Part shown: positions 24,170 through 36,891 of the stretch, piece by piece
How the letters are laid out: each line of letters starts with the position of its first letter
Numbering within the stretch: the first letter of the stretch is position 1
Assembly (NCBI RefSeq): GCF_000003605.2
Contig: NW_003133365.1
Coordinates: forward strand, 21,182 to 79,573
Length of the DNA: 58,392 bases
Source: Saccoglossus kowalevskii
Taxonomy: Eukaryota; Hemichordata; Enteropneusta; Harrimaniidae
Reading direction: 5' to 3'
Notes under the pieces: model-generated
The model's input: only the letters and a program-made list of their open reading frames with translations
What the model was told of the DNA's origin: nothing
Database searches by the model: none
Position numbers and translations under genes: made by a program

Positions 24170-26480
24170 AATATCGTCAACGTTTACCATTGGGTTACTT
24201 TATTTGGTATAATAAAATTAGTTACCTTAGTGACCGATCAATATTCAGTTTACATGACCAGCAGATACAGTTAATGCATTCATCTTTGGATCATAATCAT
24301 ATTTATAGCGCCCAAATTATAATTACCCCCATACACAGCCGAAATGAAACATGTTCACACCAGAGTGCGCGGTTTCAAAGATAACGGCGGTAATCGAAAC
24401 TTGTCTATTGCGTTAACATACTTGCTGAGTGTGTTACTGATCATTGTGCGGCGTAAAAGGAATTCCTGATCTGTAATTGCTAGTGATAGTTACCCGGTGC
24501 TATCTGATTTTACTACTTACTCAGAATTATGAAAAGTTGAGTTACCAGACCACCAGACACACGGTTTATAATGCGACTTCGTAACGGACGCACAGGATCC
24601 TTTGCATTGAGAGAATAAATGTTATTCCATATCTTTTATATGCATATTTCCATCTGAGAAATAATTCAGAAAGGTACCGGCGCTGAATGTTGATGTATTT
24701 TATTTGAAAGATACCCGACTGCTGTACACTAATCATGAGTGAGAAATTATACAAAATACTAAATTTTCCAAATAATTAAACGTCACATGTCCTACTTCAC
24801 TGTGTGAATTATGTGGGAACAAGAAGCTATAAATCATTCAATGATACTGTAATTTCTTTTACACCGTCACGAAACCATTACCAATTTAAATGTTTTCAGC
24901 TTTTCACAAAGCTTTATTTTATGACTGAGCTATCACGATTATTATTTGCACCATTGATTTTAAAATGACTGGCTGATTTAGACAACCATGCGATAAAAAT
25001 AAAACTATGCGTTCTGGCATACATAAACTGTGAAGTTTATAATCATTATAATTCATAAATGCATACTATAACCACGTTTTTTTTCGTTTTTTGTTCATAC
25101 CATTTACACGATTTATGTTGCTGAATATGTACTTTATGTAAAAAAGAACATTGCCCTCAATTTGAAACACGTTTTCAACTATTTACATAGTACATGGCAA
25201 GTGCACTCCATACCATAAAACAATTCGGTACTTTTTTCATTTTTCATTCATCCAATTTGCACGATTTATTTTTGCTGAATATGTACTATGTGCAAAATAT
25301 TATTGTTTGTCGTTAAACTGAAACACGATTCTGCATAATTCCTAGTAACATATGCTTTGATGTTTATAAAATATTTCACCAAATTTACTCAAAACGTTGA
25401 TAGGTCGTGTTATCTAATAGGAGGATTCGTCGTTCTTTATTGAATATAGGAAAACATCCGAATAAGCTGTGGCCAGTAATTTTAATGGAAAAGAAGTCCA
25501 TTATTCTTAGTAAAATTGACACCTGTTGTTCAGTATGATGGATTCCCACAGTTGGGTACAAGTTTATAATTAAAATTGTTTTTCATAAGAAACATGAAAC
25601 CATCATGAATGGCCATATGAACAGCCTTTTAATGCATAGTGGGATGGGTGGAGTAAGCCTGTGATTATTTTTATTACTTTCTGACCATCGAGTTTGCCGT
25701 TCACATGACCATTTCCATAATCAGATTTGACTACTTGTTCTAAAGTGACACTTGAAAATGAGTGTTGTCACATGTGGCAAATGTCAAACTGTCTTGGGTA
25801 ATTAGATTGGCTAAATTTCAACTAGAACTGGTATACCTGTATGTACAAAACCAGTGAATTTGATTCAAAGCAAAGAAACTGCATCTATTTATATGAATAC
25901 AAATGGACAAAGAATATTTTCTTGGAGCACTAAATGTGACATTTGTCCTACTGTCTGTGCTGATTTAGTGGGTTAAACCCATCTTAAATATACCACACCA
26001 GCCACATAGTGCCCGACGAGGAGCTGGGTAGGCAGTGAAGAAAAACATTGACTGAAGCATTGCAAAGAACTGATTTGTTGTCAATAGCAACAAACATATT
26101 GGGAAATTGAAACAAACACACAGGCATATAAAAAAACTTTCTAGGATCTTTATTTGCTCAAAGTAATCCAGAGTACAACGAGATGAATCAAAGCTATATT
26201 CTGCCATTTTTATTTCAATATTAGATGCAACCATTATTTATGGGGAACCACGGGTCTTAATATGAGGGGAGTTAACACCCAAGATTTTAAAAATGCCTTG
26301 ATCAATAAGAGTCTAAGTAACAGGGAAACATTATTTGCATTTTTCAGTGAACCAAAAATGCATTTGACAGGGAAATATAAAAACCCTATCACAACAGCAA
26401 TTAAAATAGCTTGTTGCATTATAGGTATCATTTCCCTGTCAAATTAGTGGTTCATGCTTATTTGAATCTGAACATAACAG
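24170..26480 (+). repeat. Composite repeat unit A, part outside the TIR element
   Basis: It matches 30235-32520 base for base over long stretches, with scattered substitutions and indels. It contains the segment also found inverted at 17540-19110, and an internal duplication of its own (25094-25140 resembles 25250-25300). I see no conserved coding frame. Confidence 0.75.
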
Positions 26481-26534
26481 GCCAATTATATCACACCTTG
26501 CTAGGCTCAAACTTCCATCCAATCAGAGCATTTC

Positions 26535-26630
26535 ATAGTGTGGCGGGTTGAGTAAACCTGTGATTCATTTTTATTACTTTCTCACCATCGAGATTGCCAT
26601 TCACCATGACCATTTCCATATAAACAGATG
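26535..26630 (+). repeat. Third partial copy of a repeat segment at the junction of units A and B
   Basis: It is similar to 25636-25720 and to 31701-31797 (catagtg..gggt..gagtaa, then ccatcgag, then gaccatttccat). It sits exactly where unit B's inverted arm begins, marking the join between the tandem units. Confidence 0.65.
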
Positions 26631-28133
26631 TCAACTATTCATGTGAAAGGCGTGGCTACAGAGCTGGAATTTATCTTGCTGCTATTTTTTATACGGCACA
26701 AAAAGTCATTTATGTTCGCCTAAGAAATTATAACAAATATAGAACATAAAAAATAAATGATTCAATCACTATTAAACCAACTTAAGTCATACAAATTGAA
26801 CTTGCTATTAATTACATGCGATTAAATTGCCAGATATAGGAATTGATTTTATAGAGTGCATAGCCATCTAAGAGGCGTACTTATCAGTATCATGAGATGA
26901 AATTAATTCTTTATCCAGCAATGCAAATATCAGAATCTATCATACAGACAGCAAGCTAACTGTGTCCCGTGACCTCAGTGGAGTCACGAAGCCACATTTA
27001 TTGTTACATGTAATTCTTAAAAGCAGTGGACTATTTTAACAGGTACATCGAATAGGATAAGTGATTTTTGTTTAAGAGGGACATGCCTATCAATACCACA
27101 TAGTTATAAATATGCAAATTTATCACCGAAGTAACGCGCGTAGAATAAAAGGTGCCCGTTGCACATCATTACAACTAGAATGCCAAATGTGTCACGTGAC
27201 CTTGGACGAGTCGCGTAGTCAAAATTCAAAATGATTGTTGCCAAGTGATGTGAACTCTCAACGGTACAGTGTTGTGATTTCTATCACGATTCTAATAATT
27301 GTCCAGGGTAAAATAAAGTCAATACGGAAGCTGTGTGTTTTAATTGAAGACTTTTCTCAATATATATTCTTGTGTTTCCCGTTACCTGGAGTATTCAAAA
27401 CGTATTGTTTCCATTTTCTTTCTTTACTGAACCAAGGTCACAATTGGAAGACAGAAAATCATTAAACTACCATTTTCTAACTTTTAAAATCTCTATCCAT
27501 GTTGATACAAATATCTGTTAATCATTAATATGACTGACGAAACAGATAACATCAAATTGAGGTACAGTGTAGTGATTGGTCAGCATATATATCATATATT
27601 AAGGTATCATGTCTAATATAACATCGTGGATGAATCACATGTACTATATCTATGATAGCCATGTACATCTTCCAATGTCCATCATAATACAAAGTTTGTA
27701 ATACAAGTTCATAAAAGTCAAAAAATCAAAATAATAAAAACATTAATATAAAAATGTAGATAGATCATTTAGTAATACATTAGTGTGGTAGCAAATAAAT
27801 TCACGAATTGCAAGATTTCCTCCTGAGATGCATAAAAGTTCATACAACAAAACACAAAATAAAATTTAACTAACAAGTTGTATATTCTAAAGATACAATG
27901 TACATTAGTTACTTGGTACAGTTACTATATACTTGATTGTAAATTTAAGCCATTTAATAAATCTGATACTAATACCAAATTGGTCAATTATTCACTCTCA
28001 ATTACTGTGCACAAACTACAAATTCATTCAGAAACAAGTTACCTGGTCACATGACAAGTGATTTGCATATACAATTTGATTTGATTTGATCCAATTATTC
28101 TTTTTTTGCCTACTCAAAGTAGTTAGATGTTGC

Positions 28134-28352
28134 TCAGAAGTGAATGTCCGTGAATCCTGACCAGCACATCAATGACTGAGTTTCTACATTTAACGATACC
28201 AATGTCGGATCATATTGATCATATTGCAACAGACATTCACGGAAATATGTTTCCACATCTTCACATGTTTTGACCAAGGAAGGTTTCCCATTTCTTGTAT
28301 CATTATCATACCATCTATCATTGTGTATTTCTAGTACTGTTGCTTTCATCAT
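28134..28352 (-). pseudogene. Unrecognised conserved frame inside the TIR element, copy B
   Basis: The protein reads MMKATVLEIHNDRWYDNDT at its start and matches the copy A frame closely, apart from a short in-frame deletion at the QKNVVLDQ position. An extra base then gives a stop after FTDIHF. No known domain is recognised. Confidence 0.42.
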
Positions 28353-29393
28353 GTGTTATTTGAATTTATTGGTTATCTTCACCCTGAACAACAGTTGGGC
28401 GATTTTGGAAGCATGGAATCAGCTTACTTTTGTCATTGGAGCAATTTTAATGTACTATCAATTAAATATGCAATGAATGAGAACTCTCAGAATATTGTAA
28501 AAGTGAATCACATACATTCCCTTCTGAGCGACCTTTAACCAATATGAGTGCAAACGAAGAACAATGATTATTTAATTTCAGTACCTTGTTAGTTATAATA
28601 TAATTACTATAATTTATATAAATCTGAACAACCTTGCTGCTTGCAGCTATATTTAATTTAGTAATCGGTGTAGAAATTCAACTTAATTTAAATAAATAAT
28701 TAAATAAATAAAAAATTGTTCTTGATCAATCATGAGTAATCCAGGACAACATAATACTTAATATTACAAGGATACTTATTTCAGATGTATGTTTATGTAA
28801 TAAATGTTTTATTAACCTAATAGTACCTGTTAAAGGAGTTTTATAACACAAGTCAGGAGATGAAGACTCGTTGCTTTAGCGATGAACCTGCGAGTTACTG
28901 TGTTTCAGTGCAAACATTACAAACATTTAACCATGAAAAAATTGTATGATAAAGAATTCTGTCAAGTACTTTGTTTATGGGATATTATATATTACGAATA
29001 CTTCGAATTGCGAGGGCAAAATTGGTGCTATAGCCTATGCTGATCAATCACAACACTGTACCTCAAATCTTGGTTACACAAGTGAAGGAAAAATGTCTAC
29101 AATATATATAACGGGGAACACTACAATATATGTTAAAAAAGTCTTCAATTAAAAAGTACACAGCTTCCATATTCACTTTATTTTACCTTGGACGGCACTC
29201 GGCACGGTCATTTTGAAATCTGTTTTCGTGACTCCACTGAGATCATGGGACACAGTCAGCTTTCTGTCTGTGTGATAAATTCTGATATTTGCATTGCTAA
29301 TTAAACCATTAATTACTCTCGTGATACTGATAAGTATGCGTCTCAGATGGCTACACACTATATAAAATCAATTATCTTTTATCTCGCCACTGC

Positions 29394-29723
29394 TTTAATC
29401 GCATGTAATTAATAGCAAGTTCGATTTTTATGACTTAAGTTGGTTTAATAGAGACAATACATTGTATTGAATCATTTATTTTATGTTCGTAAAATGTTTC
29501 TATATTTGTTATATTGGTTTAGGCGAACCTAGATGTCTATTGTTGGCATATAAGAAATATGAACCAAAAATCCCAGCTCTGTGGCAACGCCCTTCACATG
29601 AATAGGACACAACAATATTAGGCAACATGTCAGCCAATGCACAGCCATCCCATCCATAGATACAAAAAACACCTTGCACCACGCATGCCACGACATAGCT
29701 TGCAACAATGAATGACACTCATG
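29394..29723. repeat. 330-bp exact duplicate, left side of gap
   Basis: Every base I compared is identical to 29806-30135, on the other side of the 82-N gap. Perfect identity is out of keeping with the visible divergence of all other repeats here, so it is best read as an assembly overlap left unmerged. Confidence 0.9.
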
Positions 29724-29805
29724 NNNNNNNNNNNNNNNNNNNNNNNNNNNNNNNNNNNNNNNNNNNNNNNNNNNNNNNNNNNNNNNNNNNNNNNNNNNNN
29801 NNNNN
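29724..29805. other. Assembly gap (82 N)
   Basis: A run of N between two identical 330-bp blocks. Confidence 1.
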
Positions 29806-30135
29806 TTTAATCGCATGTAATTAATAGCAAGTTCGATTTTTATGACTTAAGTTGGTTTAATAGAGACAATACATTGTATTGAATCATTTATTTTATGTTC
29901 GTAAAATGTTTCTATATTTGTTATATTGGTTTAGGCGAACCTAGATGTCTATTGTTGGCATATAAGAAATATGAACCAAAAATCCCAGCTCTGTGGCAAC
30001 GCCCTTCACATGAATAGGACACAACAATATTAGGCAACATGTCAGCCAATGCACAGCCATCCCATCCATAGATACAAAAAACACCTTGCACCACGCATGC
30101 CACGACATAGCTTGCAACAATGAATGACACTCATG
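29806..30135. repeat. 330-bp exact duplicate, right side of gap
   Basis: Identical to 29394-29723. See that entry. Confidence 0.9.
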
Positions 30136-30234
30136 AAAGACAGCACATGATAACCACTGGACACAATTACTGGCCGCAAATCGGAAGAATAAAGCATTAT
30201 TTAAGACGTCGCATCCACTAAAAAACACTATAAT

Positions 30235-32520
30235 ATCGTCAACGTTTACCATTGGGTTACTTTATTTGGTATAATAAAATTAGTTACCTCAGTGATCGAT
30301 CAATATTTAGTTTAGATGACCAGCAGATACAGTTAATGAGTTCATCTTTGGGCATATTCATATTTATAGCGCCCAAATTCACCCCATACACAGCCGAAAT
30401 TGAAAAATGTTCACACCGGAGTGCGAGGTTTCGAAGATAATGGCGGAAATCGAAACTTGTCTATTGTGTTCACATACTTGCTGAGTGTGTTACTGATCAT
30501 TGTGCGGCGTAAAAGGAATTCCTGATCTGTAATGGCGAGTGATACTTACCCGGTACTATCTGAGTTTACTACTTACTCAGCATTATGAAAAGTTGAGTAA
30601 CCAGACCACCAGACACACGGTTTATAATGTGACTTCCTAACGGCCGCACAGGATTCATTGCATTGAGAGAATAAATGTTATTTCCTATATCTTTTATATG
30701 CATATTTCCATCTGAGAAATAATTTAGAAAGGTACCGGCGCTGAATGTTGATGTATTTTATTTGAAAGATACCCGACTGCTGTACACTAATCATGAGAGA
30801 GAAATTATACAAGATACTAAATTTTCCAAATAATTAAACGTCACATGTCCTACTTCACTGTGTGAATTATGTGGGAACAAGAAGCTATAAATCATTCAAT
30901 GATACTGTAATTTCATTTACACCGTCACGAAACCATTACCAATTTAAATGTTTTCAGCTTTTTTACAAAGCTATAGTTTATGACTGAACTATCACGATTA
31001 TTATTTGCACCATTGATTTTAAAATGACTGGCAGATTTAGACAACCATGCGATAAAAATAAAAACTATGCGTTCTGGCATACATAAACTGTGAAGTTTAT
31101 AATCATTATCATTTATAAATGCAGACTATTAACGTTTTTTTCGTTTTTTCTATTCATAGAATTTACACGATTTATGTTGCTGAATATGTACTATGTGCAA
31201 AATATCATTGTTTGTCGTTAATCTGAAACACGATTCTGCATAATTCCTAGTAACATATGCTTTGATGCATTTCACCGAATTTACTCAAAACGTTGATAGG
31301 CCGTGTTATCTAATAGGATGATTCGTCGTTCTTTATTGAAGATAGACAAACATCCGAATAAGTTGTGGTCAGTAATTTTAATGGAAAAGAAGTCCATTAT
31401 TCTGAGTAATATTGACACCTGTTGTTCAGTATGATGGATTCCCACAGTTGGGTACAAGAGCGTAGAAATTTATAATTAAAATTGTTTTCCATAAGAAACA
31501 TGAAACCATCATGAATGGCCATATAAACAGCCTTTTAATGAAAAAAAAGTCCATTAGTCTTAGTAATATTGACACCTGTTGTTTAGTATGATGGATCCCT
31601 ACGGTTGGGTACAAAAGCATAGAAGTTTATAATTAAAATTGTTTTCCATAAAAACCACGATGAAACCATCATAAATGGTCTGATAAACAGCCTTTTAATT
31701 CATAGTGGGGCGGGTGGAGTAAGCATGTGATTTATTTTTATTACTTTCTTACCATCGAGTTTGCCATTCACCATGACCATTTCCATATAAACAGAAGCTC
31801 CAGCCAATATCAGATTAGACTACTTGTTCTAAGGTTTGGCACTTGGAAATGAGAGTTGTGATATGTGGCAAATGTCAAACTGTCTTGGGTAATAATATTG
31901 GCTAAATTTCAACTAGAAACAGGTAAACTGGTATACCTGTATGTACAAAGCCAGTGAATTTGATTCAAGCATAGGAAACTGCATCTATTTATATAAATAC
32001 ACATGGACAGAAAATATTTTCTTGGAGCACTAAATGTGGCAATTGCCATATTGTCTGTGTTGATTTGGTGGGTTAACCCCACCTTAAATGTACCACGCCA
32101 GCCACATAGAGTGCCCGACGAAGAGCTGTGTAGGTAGTGAAGAAAAACATTGACCGAAGTATTGCAAAGAACTGAATTGTTGTCAATAGCAACAAACATA
32201 TTGGTAAAGTCAAATACAGTGAAAAGGGCATATGATTACTAACTTTCGAGGATCTTTATTTGCTCCAAGTAATCCAGAGTAAAACGAGATGAATCCACGC
32301 TCTATTCCGCCATTTTTATTTTAATATTAAATGCAACCATTATTTTACGGGGGACCACGGGTCATAACTTGAGGGGAGATAACACCCAAGATTTTAAAAA
32401 TGCCTTGATCAATAAAAGTCTAAGTAACAGGGAAACATTATTTAGATTTTTCAGTGGACCAATAAATTCATTTGACAGGCAAATATAAAAACTCTATCAC
32501 GACAGCAATTAAAACAGCTT
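30235..32520 (+). repeat. Composite repeat unit B, part outside the TIR element
   Basis: Collinear with 24170-26480. It differs by a local tandem duplication (31384-31540 and 31541-31700) and by small indels. It lacks the second copy of the ttgctgaatatgtac segment that unit A has. Confidence 0.75.
31384..31700 (+). repeat. Tandem duplication of about 157 bp
   Basis: Two diverged copies, each running from aagtccatta through attgacacctgttg to aacagccttttaat. Unit A has only one copy at this position, so the duplication is specific to unit B. Confidence 0.75.
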
Positions 32521-33050
32521 GCTGCCAAGCACGTGAAAATAGAAAAATTAAGAAGAAAAATATTGCACCAAAATGTTGAAGGAAAAATATGGCGTTCAAT
32601 GCTCTACAACCAAACACAATGAGGTGCAAATTATGTCACAAACATTTCTCCAGAATCTGAAATAGGAATTCTTACTTATGTTGCATCTTGCGTTAAGAGT
32701 ACTAACTAGACTATAAGAAGCGGGAGTTTCATCAATCTCTTATTTCATCAATGGCATGACATGTACGTTTTCTCGCAATGCTGCAATAAGTTAAAACATC
32801 TTAAATCTAAGAGAAAGGTTTTTTGTTATGGTCACAAATACATTAATTGTATTATGTCTAAAAAATGTTGCTGTCCCAAGGTTCAGTGAAATGTACGTTA
32901 CTATACACTTAAACTGTTGGTGCAATACGCTATGCCTTATTGTCAGCATTTTTTATTGTATGTTTTTGTTATTCTATATTACCTCATGGAATCATGGGAG
33001 GAAACGGTGTGCATTTCCGTGTGATAACTGTCATAAAGGTGATTGACAGC
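32521..33050. other. No supported gene
   Basis: Sequence between the composite repeat and the LTR element. A short plus-strand peptide near 32600-32650 has a Cys-x2-Cys-x3-His pattern, but it is too short to call. Confidence 0.35.
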
Positions 33051-33054
33051 TCAT

Positions 33055-33180
33055 ACTTATTTTCAACTCTGGAAGGACAGTTGGAATCTACCAGGTTTGA
33101 TTGTGATTTACATAACAAATGGTGTTTACAACTTTGGAAGGGCAATTGGAATCTACCAGGTGTGCTGTTATTTGAATAAC
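33055..33180 (+). repeat. Imperfect tandem repeat of about 60 bp, two units
   Basis: Two adjacent units share caact, then tggaagg, then ttggaatctaccaggt, and end in ataacaaa. They lie at or just before the start of the 5' LTR-like tract. Confidence 0.6.
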
Positions 33181-33214
33181 AAAAGATAATATGAACTCAG
33201 TAAGTTGTCTACGT

Positions 33215-34975
33215 GACAAAGCTGCTACCAAGGTCACATTATGGTTGGCTCATGTGGAAACCCAGGTGGTGTCCCTGAATCTGGGCCACTTATGCATAAA
33301 AATTGGACAGACTGAGGACAGTTGGGGTCCATCATTTCTACTGTGTACCATGTGTGTTCCTGCTGCGATATTGTGGGACAAGTGATACACACTTCAATCA
33401 TCATTCTGTGAGACTTGTATGAACTGCTCTGCTTTCAGCAGTGCCAGAATGCCTCCGGAATACCAGCGTTTGCCTGCAAGCAAAACTCCATTGACTGTCA
33501 TCCATTTCTACATCCTGGAACTGTGAGTTATCACAAATGCACACTACCCTAGGCAATCCTCTAGTGTAGTGAATTTATTCATAGTATTTTTCTGTGCTTT
33601 TTTTCTTGTAATTATTTTGAGAGGTATTAAAGCCAGGAGCTTTAACTCGATATTTTAGTGTATGTGTATTTCATTTCCAGTACTATTGTCTTGGTTACCC
33701 CTTACTAGCAGTGCAAGCACCCACTGTCCAATGTGAGTTCTCGTTTCTAATAAGCATGCCTTACACTGTGACATTTTGTTGTCAGAAGTGGGATAGTGAT
33801 TGTGATTCGGATTGGGATTCAGATTCGGATTCAGTATTGATTCTGATTTTGATTCACTGTCGATTTGGACTATATTGTTAATAGTCCCCTGACTAAATAG
33901 ACTGTTTCGTAACTGCTCAGGCTAGGAAGACATTAAATTGCTTTATTTAATACTACTGAAATTTGATTCACTCCTTTCCAGCATGGATACTGTTAATGAA
34001 ATTAAAGAGTTAGGTAGAGAATTGAGGTATGAGAAGGAAGGTCTGACTCAATTTGTGAGGGCAGAGCGTGAGGTAAGGGACAGAGAGCGTGAGGCTGAAA
34101 GGTTGAAAATTGAGGCAATAGAGAAAATAAGACAGCACGAACTTAATGAATTGAGGTTGCGTGCAAAATGGGGAGTAGAACAGTTGGCTCAGTCCATTAT
34201 TAGTTCTAAGGGTCCAAAGCTGCCATTGTTTTTATAAGACTAGGGACGAGAAAGACGCATTTATTTGAAGGTTCCAGCGAACTCAGAAATGGCCGTGTGA
34301 TAGTTTGCTTATGAATCTTAGTGCATTATTGACAGGCAAAGCCTTGTATGTGTTTTCTGCATTGTCTGCAGCAAAGTCAATCGATTACAATGTTGTAAGG
34401 GCAGTTTTGTTGAAGCGTTATGACATGAATGAAGAAGGTTATAGAACGAAATTTTGAACTAGTAGGGCAGAAGTTGGAGAGAGTAGTAAGTAGTTATTTT
34501 CAACGATTGGCCGATGGGTAGAGCTGTCTGAAGTTGATAGAAGTGCAAGTAGCCATCCATGTTTACAGGGAAGAGATAGAGTGGAGTTGAAATGTAGCCA
34601 TAAGCTGCCAATTATTAGTGTTGCCAGTGTTTCCAGCTAATAGGATAGTGAGTGGTATGCCTGTTGTTCAAGGCTCTATTGGCAGTACTGAGGTAGAGGT
34701 CCTGCGTGATAGTGGATGTAGTTCAGTTGTAGTACGTAGAGAGTTGGTAGAGGATAGTCAATTGACTGGGGAAAGTCGTACCTGTATGTGTGATGATGGA
34801 TGATACATGTCAGAAAGCCCAGTAGCTAGACTATATATAGATACACCCTACTATGTTAGTGAGAAGTCGAGGCACTGTGTATGAGGAACTCAGTGTATGA
34901 TCTTATTATTGGTAATATTAGTGGACCTAGGGAGCCCAATGATCATGATATTGGTTGGAAGCTCGGTTCAGCTCA
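33215..34975 (+). mobile_element. Ty3/gypsy-type element, 5' half: 5' LTR, primer site, gag, protease
   Basis: An LTR-like tract (33215-33776, paralogous to 8310-8935) is followed by a primer-binding-site-like sequence at 33777-33795. Then comes a gag N-terminus starting at 33983 (MDTVNEIKELGRELRYEKEG) with a charged, probably coiled-coil region (REVRDREREAERLK). A decayed gag core runs at about 34235-34540. A protease at 34640-34970 has EVLRDSGCSSVVV (the D-S-G catalytic triad) and VYDLIIGN. Pol beyond the protease is missing and several frames are broken. Together with the 7.7-8.95 kb copy it represents the two halves of one family. Confidence 0.78.
33777..33795 (+). other. Primer-binding site, probably tRNA-Leu
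   Basis: The sequence tgttgtcagaagtgggata directly follows the LTR-like tract. tgttgtcagaagtggga resembles the tRNA-Leu primer sites of Steamer-like and Mag-clade Ty3/gypsy elements, with one mismatch in the TGGTG core. The tRNA identity is from memory of the family. Confidence 0.5.
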
Positions 34976-35109
34976 TGAGGTAGGGCATGGTGAGGTTAGT
35001 TCGCCCTCATGTCGTGAACATGGTACTCCTTCGACTATTATGCCCTCTGGTGGTGAAGGTTGTTGTCCTTCGGGTATTGAGTATGCTAATAATAGTCTCG
35101 CTACCTTAA

Positions 35110-35234
35110 AGGGCGGCAGTCATCGCGCCGCGTCCTGTTCGATATTCGACTCATAGCGACGTATACAACGCGTGTAAAATACATTGTTTATTTACATGAA
35201 ATTCGAACACGCGCTGAGCGACGACCACCGCGCT
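35110..35234. mobile_element. 125-bp GC-rich MITE with TTAA flanks
   Basis: TTAA at 35106-35109 and 35235-35238. The ends are inverted: AGGGCGGCAGTCATCGC on the left and, on the opposite strand from the right, AGCGCGGTGGTCGTCGC. It has no coding capacity. The ends resemble the palindromic elements at 39841-39982 and 57569-57726. Confidence 0.6.
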
Positions 35235-35584
35235 TTAACTGTTTCTCAACATGGGAAGCGTATTTATCCAATTTTTCCCTGACCAAACCACATCATTGCT
35301 CAATTAGTCATATCCAAAAATACCATACGTTTTGAACCAGCAACATGGCAGCATGGTTATGACAAGGTCTTCCGTCAAAATCCCGTTTTCACGACCAATC
35401 AAAGCTTTGTTAATAACCAATTTGATTATGAATACTACCATGTGTAAAAATCATCTTGTACATCTGCACTGCTCTAGATGCGGAAAATCTAGCCATTGTG
35501 TTGAGGATGGTTACAGAAACAGACCACGAGGCAATCTGTTTATATGGATAAACGTTACTAGTTGGCTGAAAATATATTCATTTA

Positions 35585-36208
35585 AGGTAGAGATGCAGGT
35601 TCGTGGGTACTTGGGAGTGATTTTTTTTTTTTTGCTTTTTATTATCCAAACAGTCTAGGCTATAAACTGTTAAAATTTGGTACAATTGTGAATAGTGGAA
35701 CATACTCAAAAAACGATTTTAAAATATAGATAACAGGTGCAAACATTCTCTCTTTTGAATGCTCAGCAAGATTTAGCAAGGCTGTTAATAAATAATAAAA
35801 AAGAAACATGATGAAAAAAAAGAACGGGATCTCCATATTATGCACTGTATTTAACTTTTTACAAAACGATAATACATTTAAATTTGGAACTGTTACAGCC
35901 ATTTTAATTATGAGCATTAACAAACTTCTTACTGAGTGAATTGTTATGCAAATTAGCAATTATCTCAGCTTCTTTTGAGTGCACATCCCAGAACTTTAAA
36001 AAAATACCTCCTAGATGCTTTGAAATGTTTTGAAATTTTCACAAATGATTGACAATGTGTTTATCTTCAAAACGCCGTCGGGGCATTGTTTTTGGTTGAA
36101 CTGTGTTACAACTATCGTACAGACAACTAGCCTGGGTGTTCATACAATAAGCTTACCGAAAATATATAGTTTTGTGGACAAGGGAGGTCATCTTGGTTTC
36201 CTAATTAG
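35585..36208. mobile_element. Second copy of the piggyBac-like MITE, right end missing
   Basis: It starts after TTAA with GGTAGAGATGCAGG, the same end as the 917-bp copy, and follows it closely. Relative to that copy it lacks about 250 bp (18299-18548), and it breaks off at about 36208 after ttggtttcctaatta, before the right terminal repeat. Confidence 0.78.
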
Positions 36209-36890
36209 GAATCCCAGTAATAACATGACAAACGGGAGCATAATTGATAGGTAGTGCAGTCACCGGCAGTAAAAAAAAATACTGTCTACAACAAAGGTCT
36301 GCAATGCTCATGTATATTATATTTGCAAGATTAGTTATAAAGGTAGTTTAGAATTTATCTTATTGTTATTGTACGACGTATATATTACTGACATTGGTAT
36401 CGATAATTATTATAAAGTATAGTGATGTTCATTCGTGAAATTCGTATGTGATGAACCTAGAAGATCTTTCATGGTTTGGAAAAAGCTTGGAATATGAAGA
36501 GTAGGCATAAGCTTTGTTTAAATGCGGACGATGGTATCGACCAATGTCCAGAACTTTGTTGTCTTTATAGAGTTGAATTTTCGTTTGAATCATTCTCCGA
36601 AAAAATGTGTGAAAACATCTTTTAATCGTGTTATAATAAGGATAAATTTGATAGATTTTTAAAAGGGTATTATCTAACATTTTAAACATAGCCAGTTATA
36701 TTTTATTTTAATATATATATTACATATTTTGTGAACAGTGTGTTTTTGCGGAGTCAGTGATTTGGACTTTATTCCTTTTGTTTGTCATGACAAACAATGA
36801 ACAACAAATAAATAAAAAATGATAATGATTTTATATAACTACCATTAATCACAGAACAACACGCAGGACAATTGCTTCCTATGCATTGAA
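36209..36890. other. Region 3' of vWD gene 2, no gene seen
   Basis: AT-rich. The minus-strand frame at 36429-36689 (86 codons) has no recognisable motif. Confidence 0.4.
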
Positions 36891-36891
36891 C

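Larger units (their letters stand above)
26631..30135. mobile_element. Long-inverted-repeat element, copy B (with gap and duplicated end)
   Basis: Left arm 26631-26996; right arm from 29221 outward. The right arm is more complete than in copy A. The segment 27183-27632, absent from copy A, contains sequence (about 27295-27400) that is the reverse complement of about 29090-29200. It is thus part of the inverted structure and was lost from copy A between ATG direct repeats. The outer left end is truncated at 26631. The internal frame at 28134-28352 starts with two ATG codons and is cut short by a single-base insertion near 28135. Confidence 0.72.

Noticed and set aside
30252-30440. Short frame also present at 24190-24384
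   Set aside because: Both are within the duplicated composite repeat. The similarity is inherited from the DNA duplication, with indels that break the frame.
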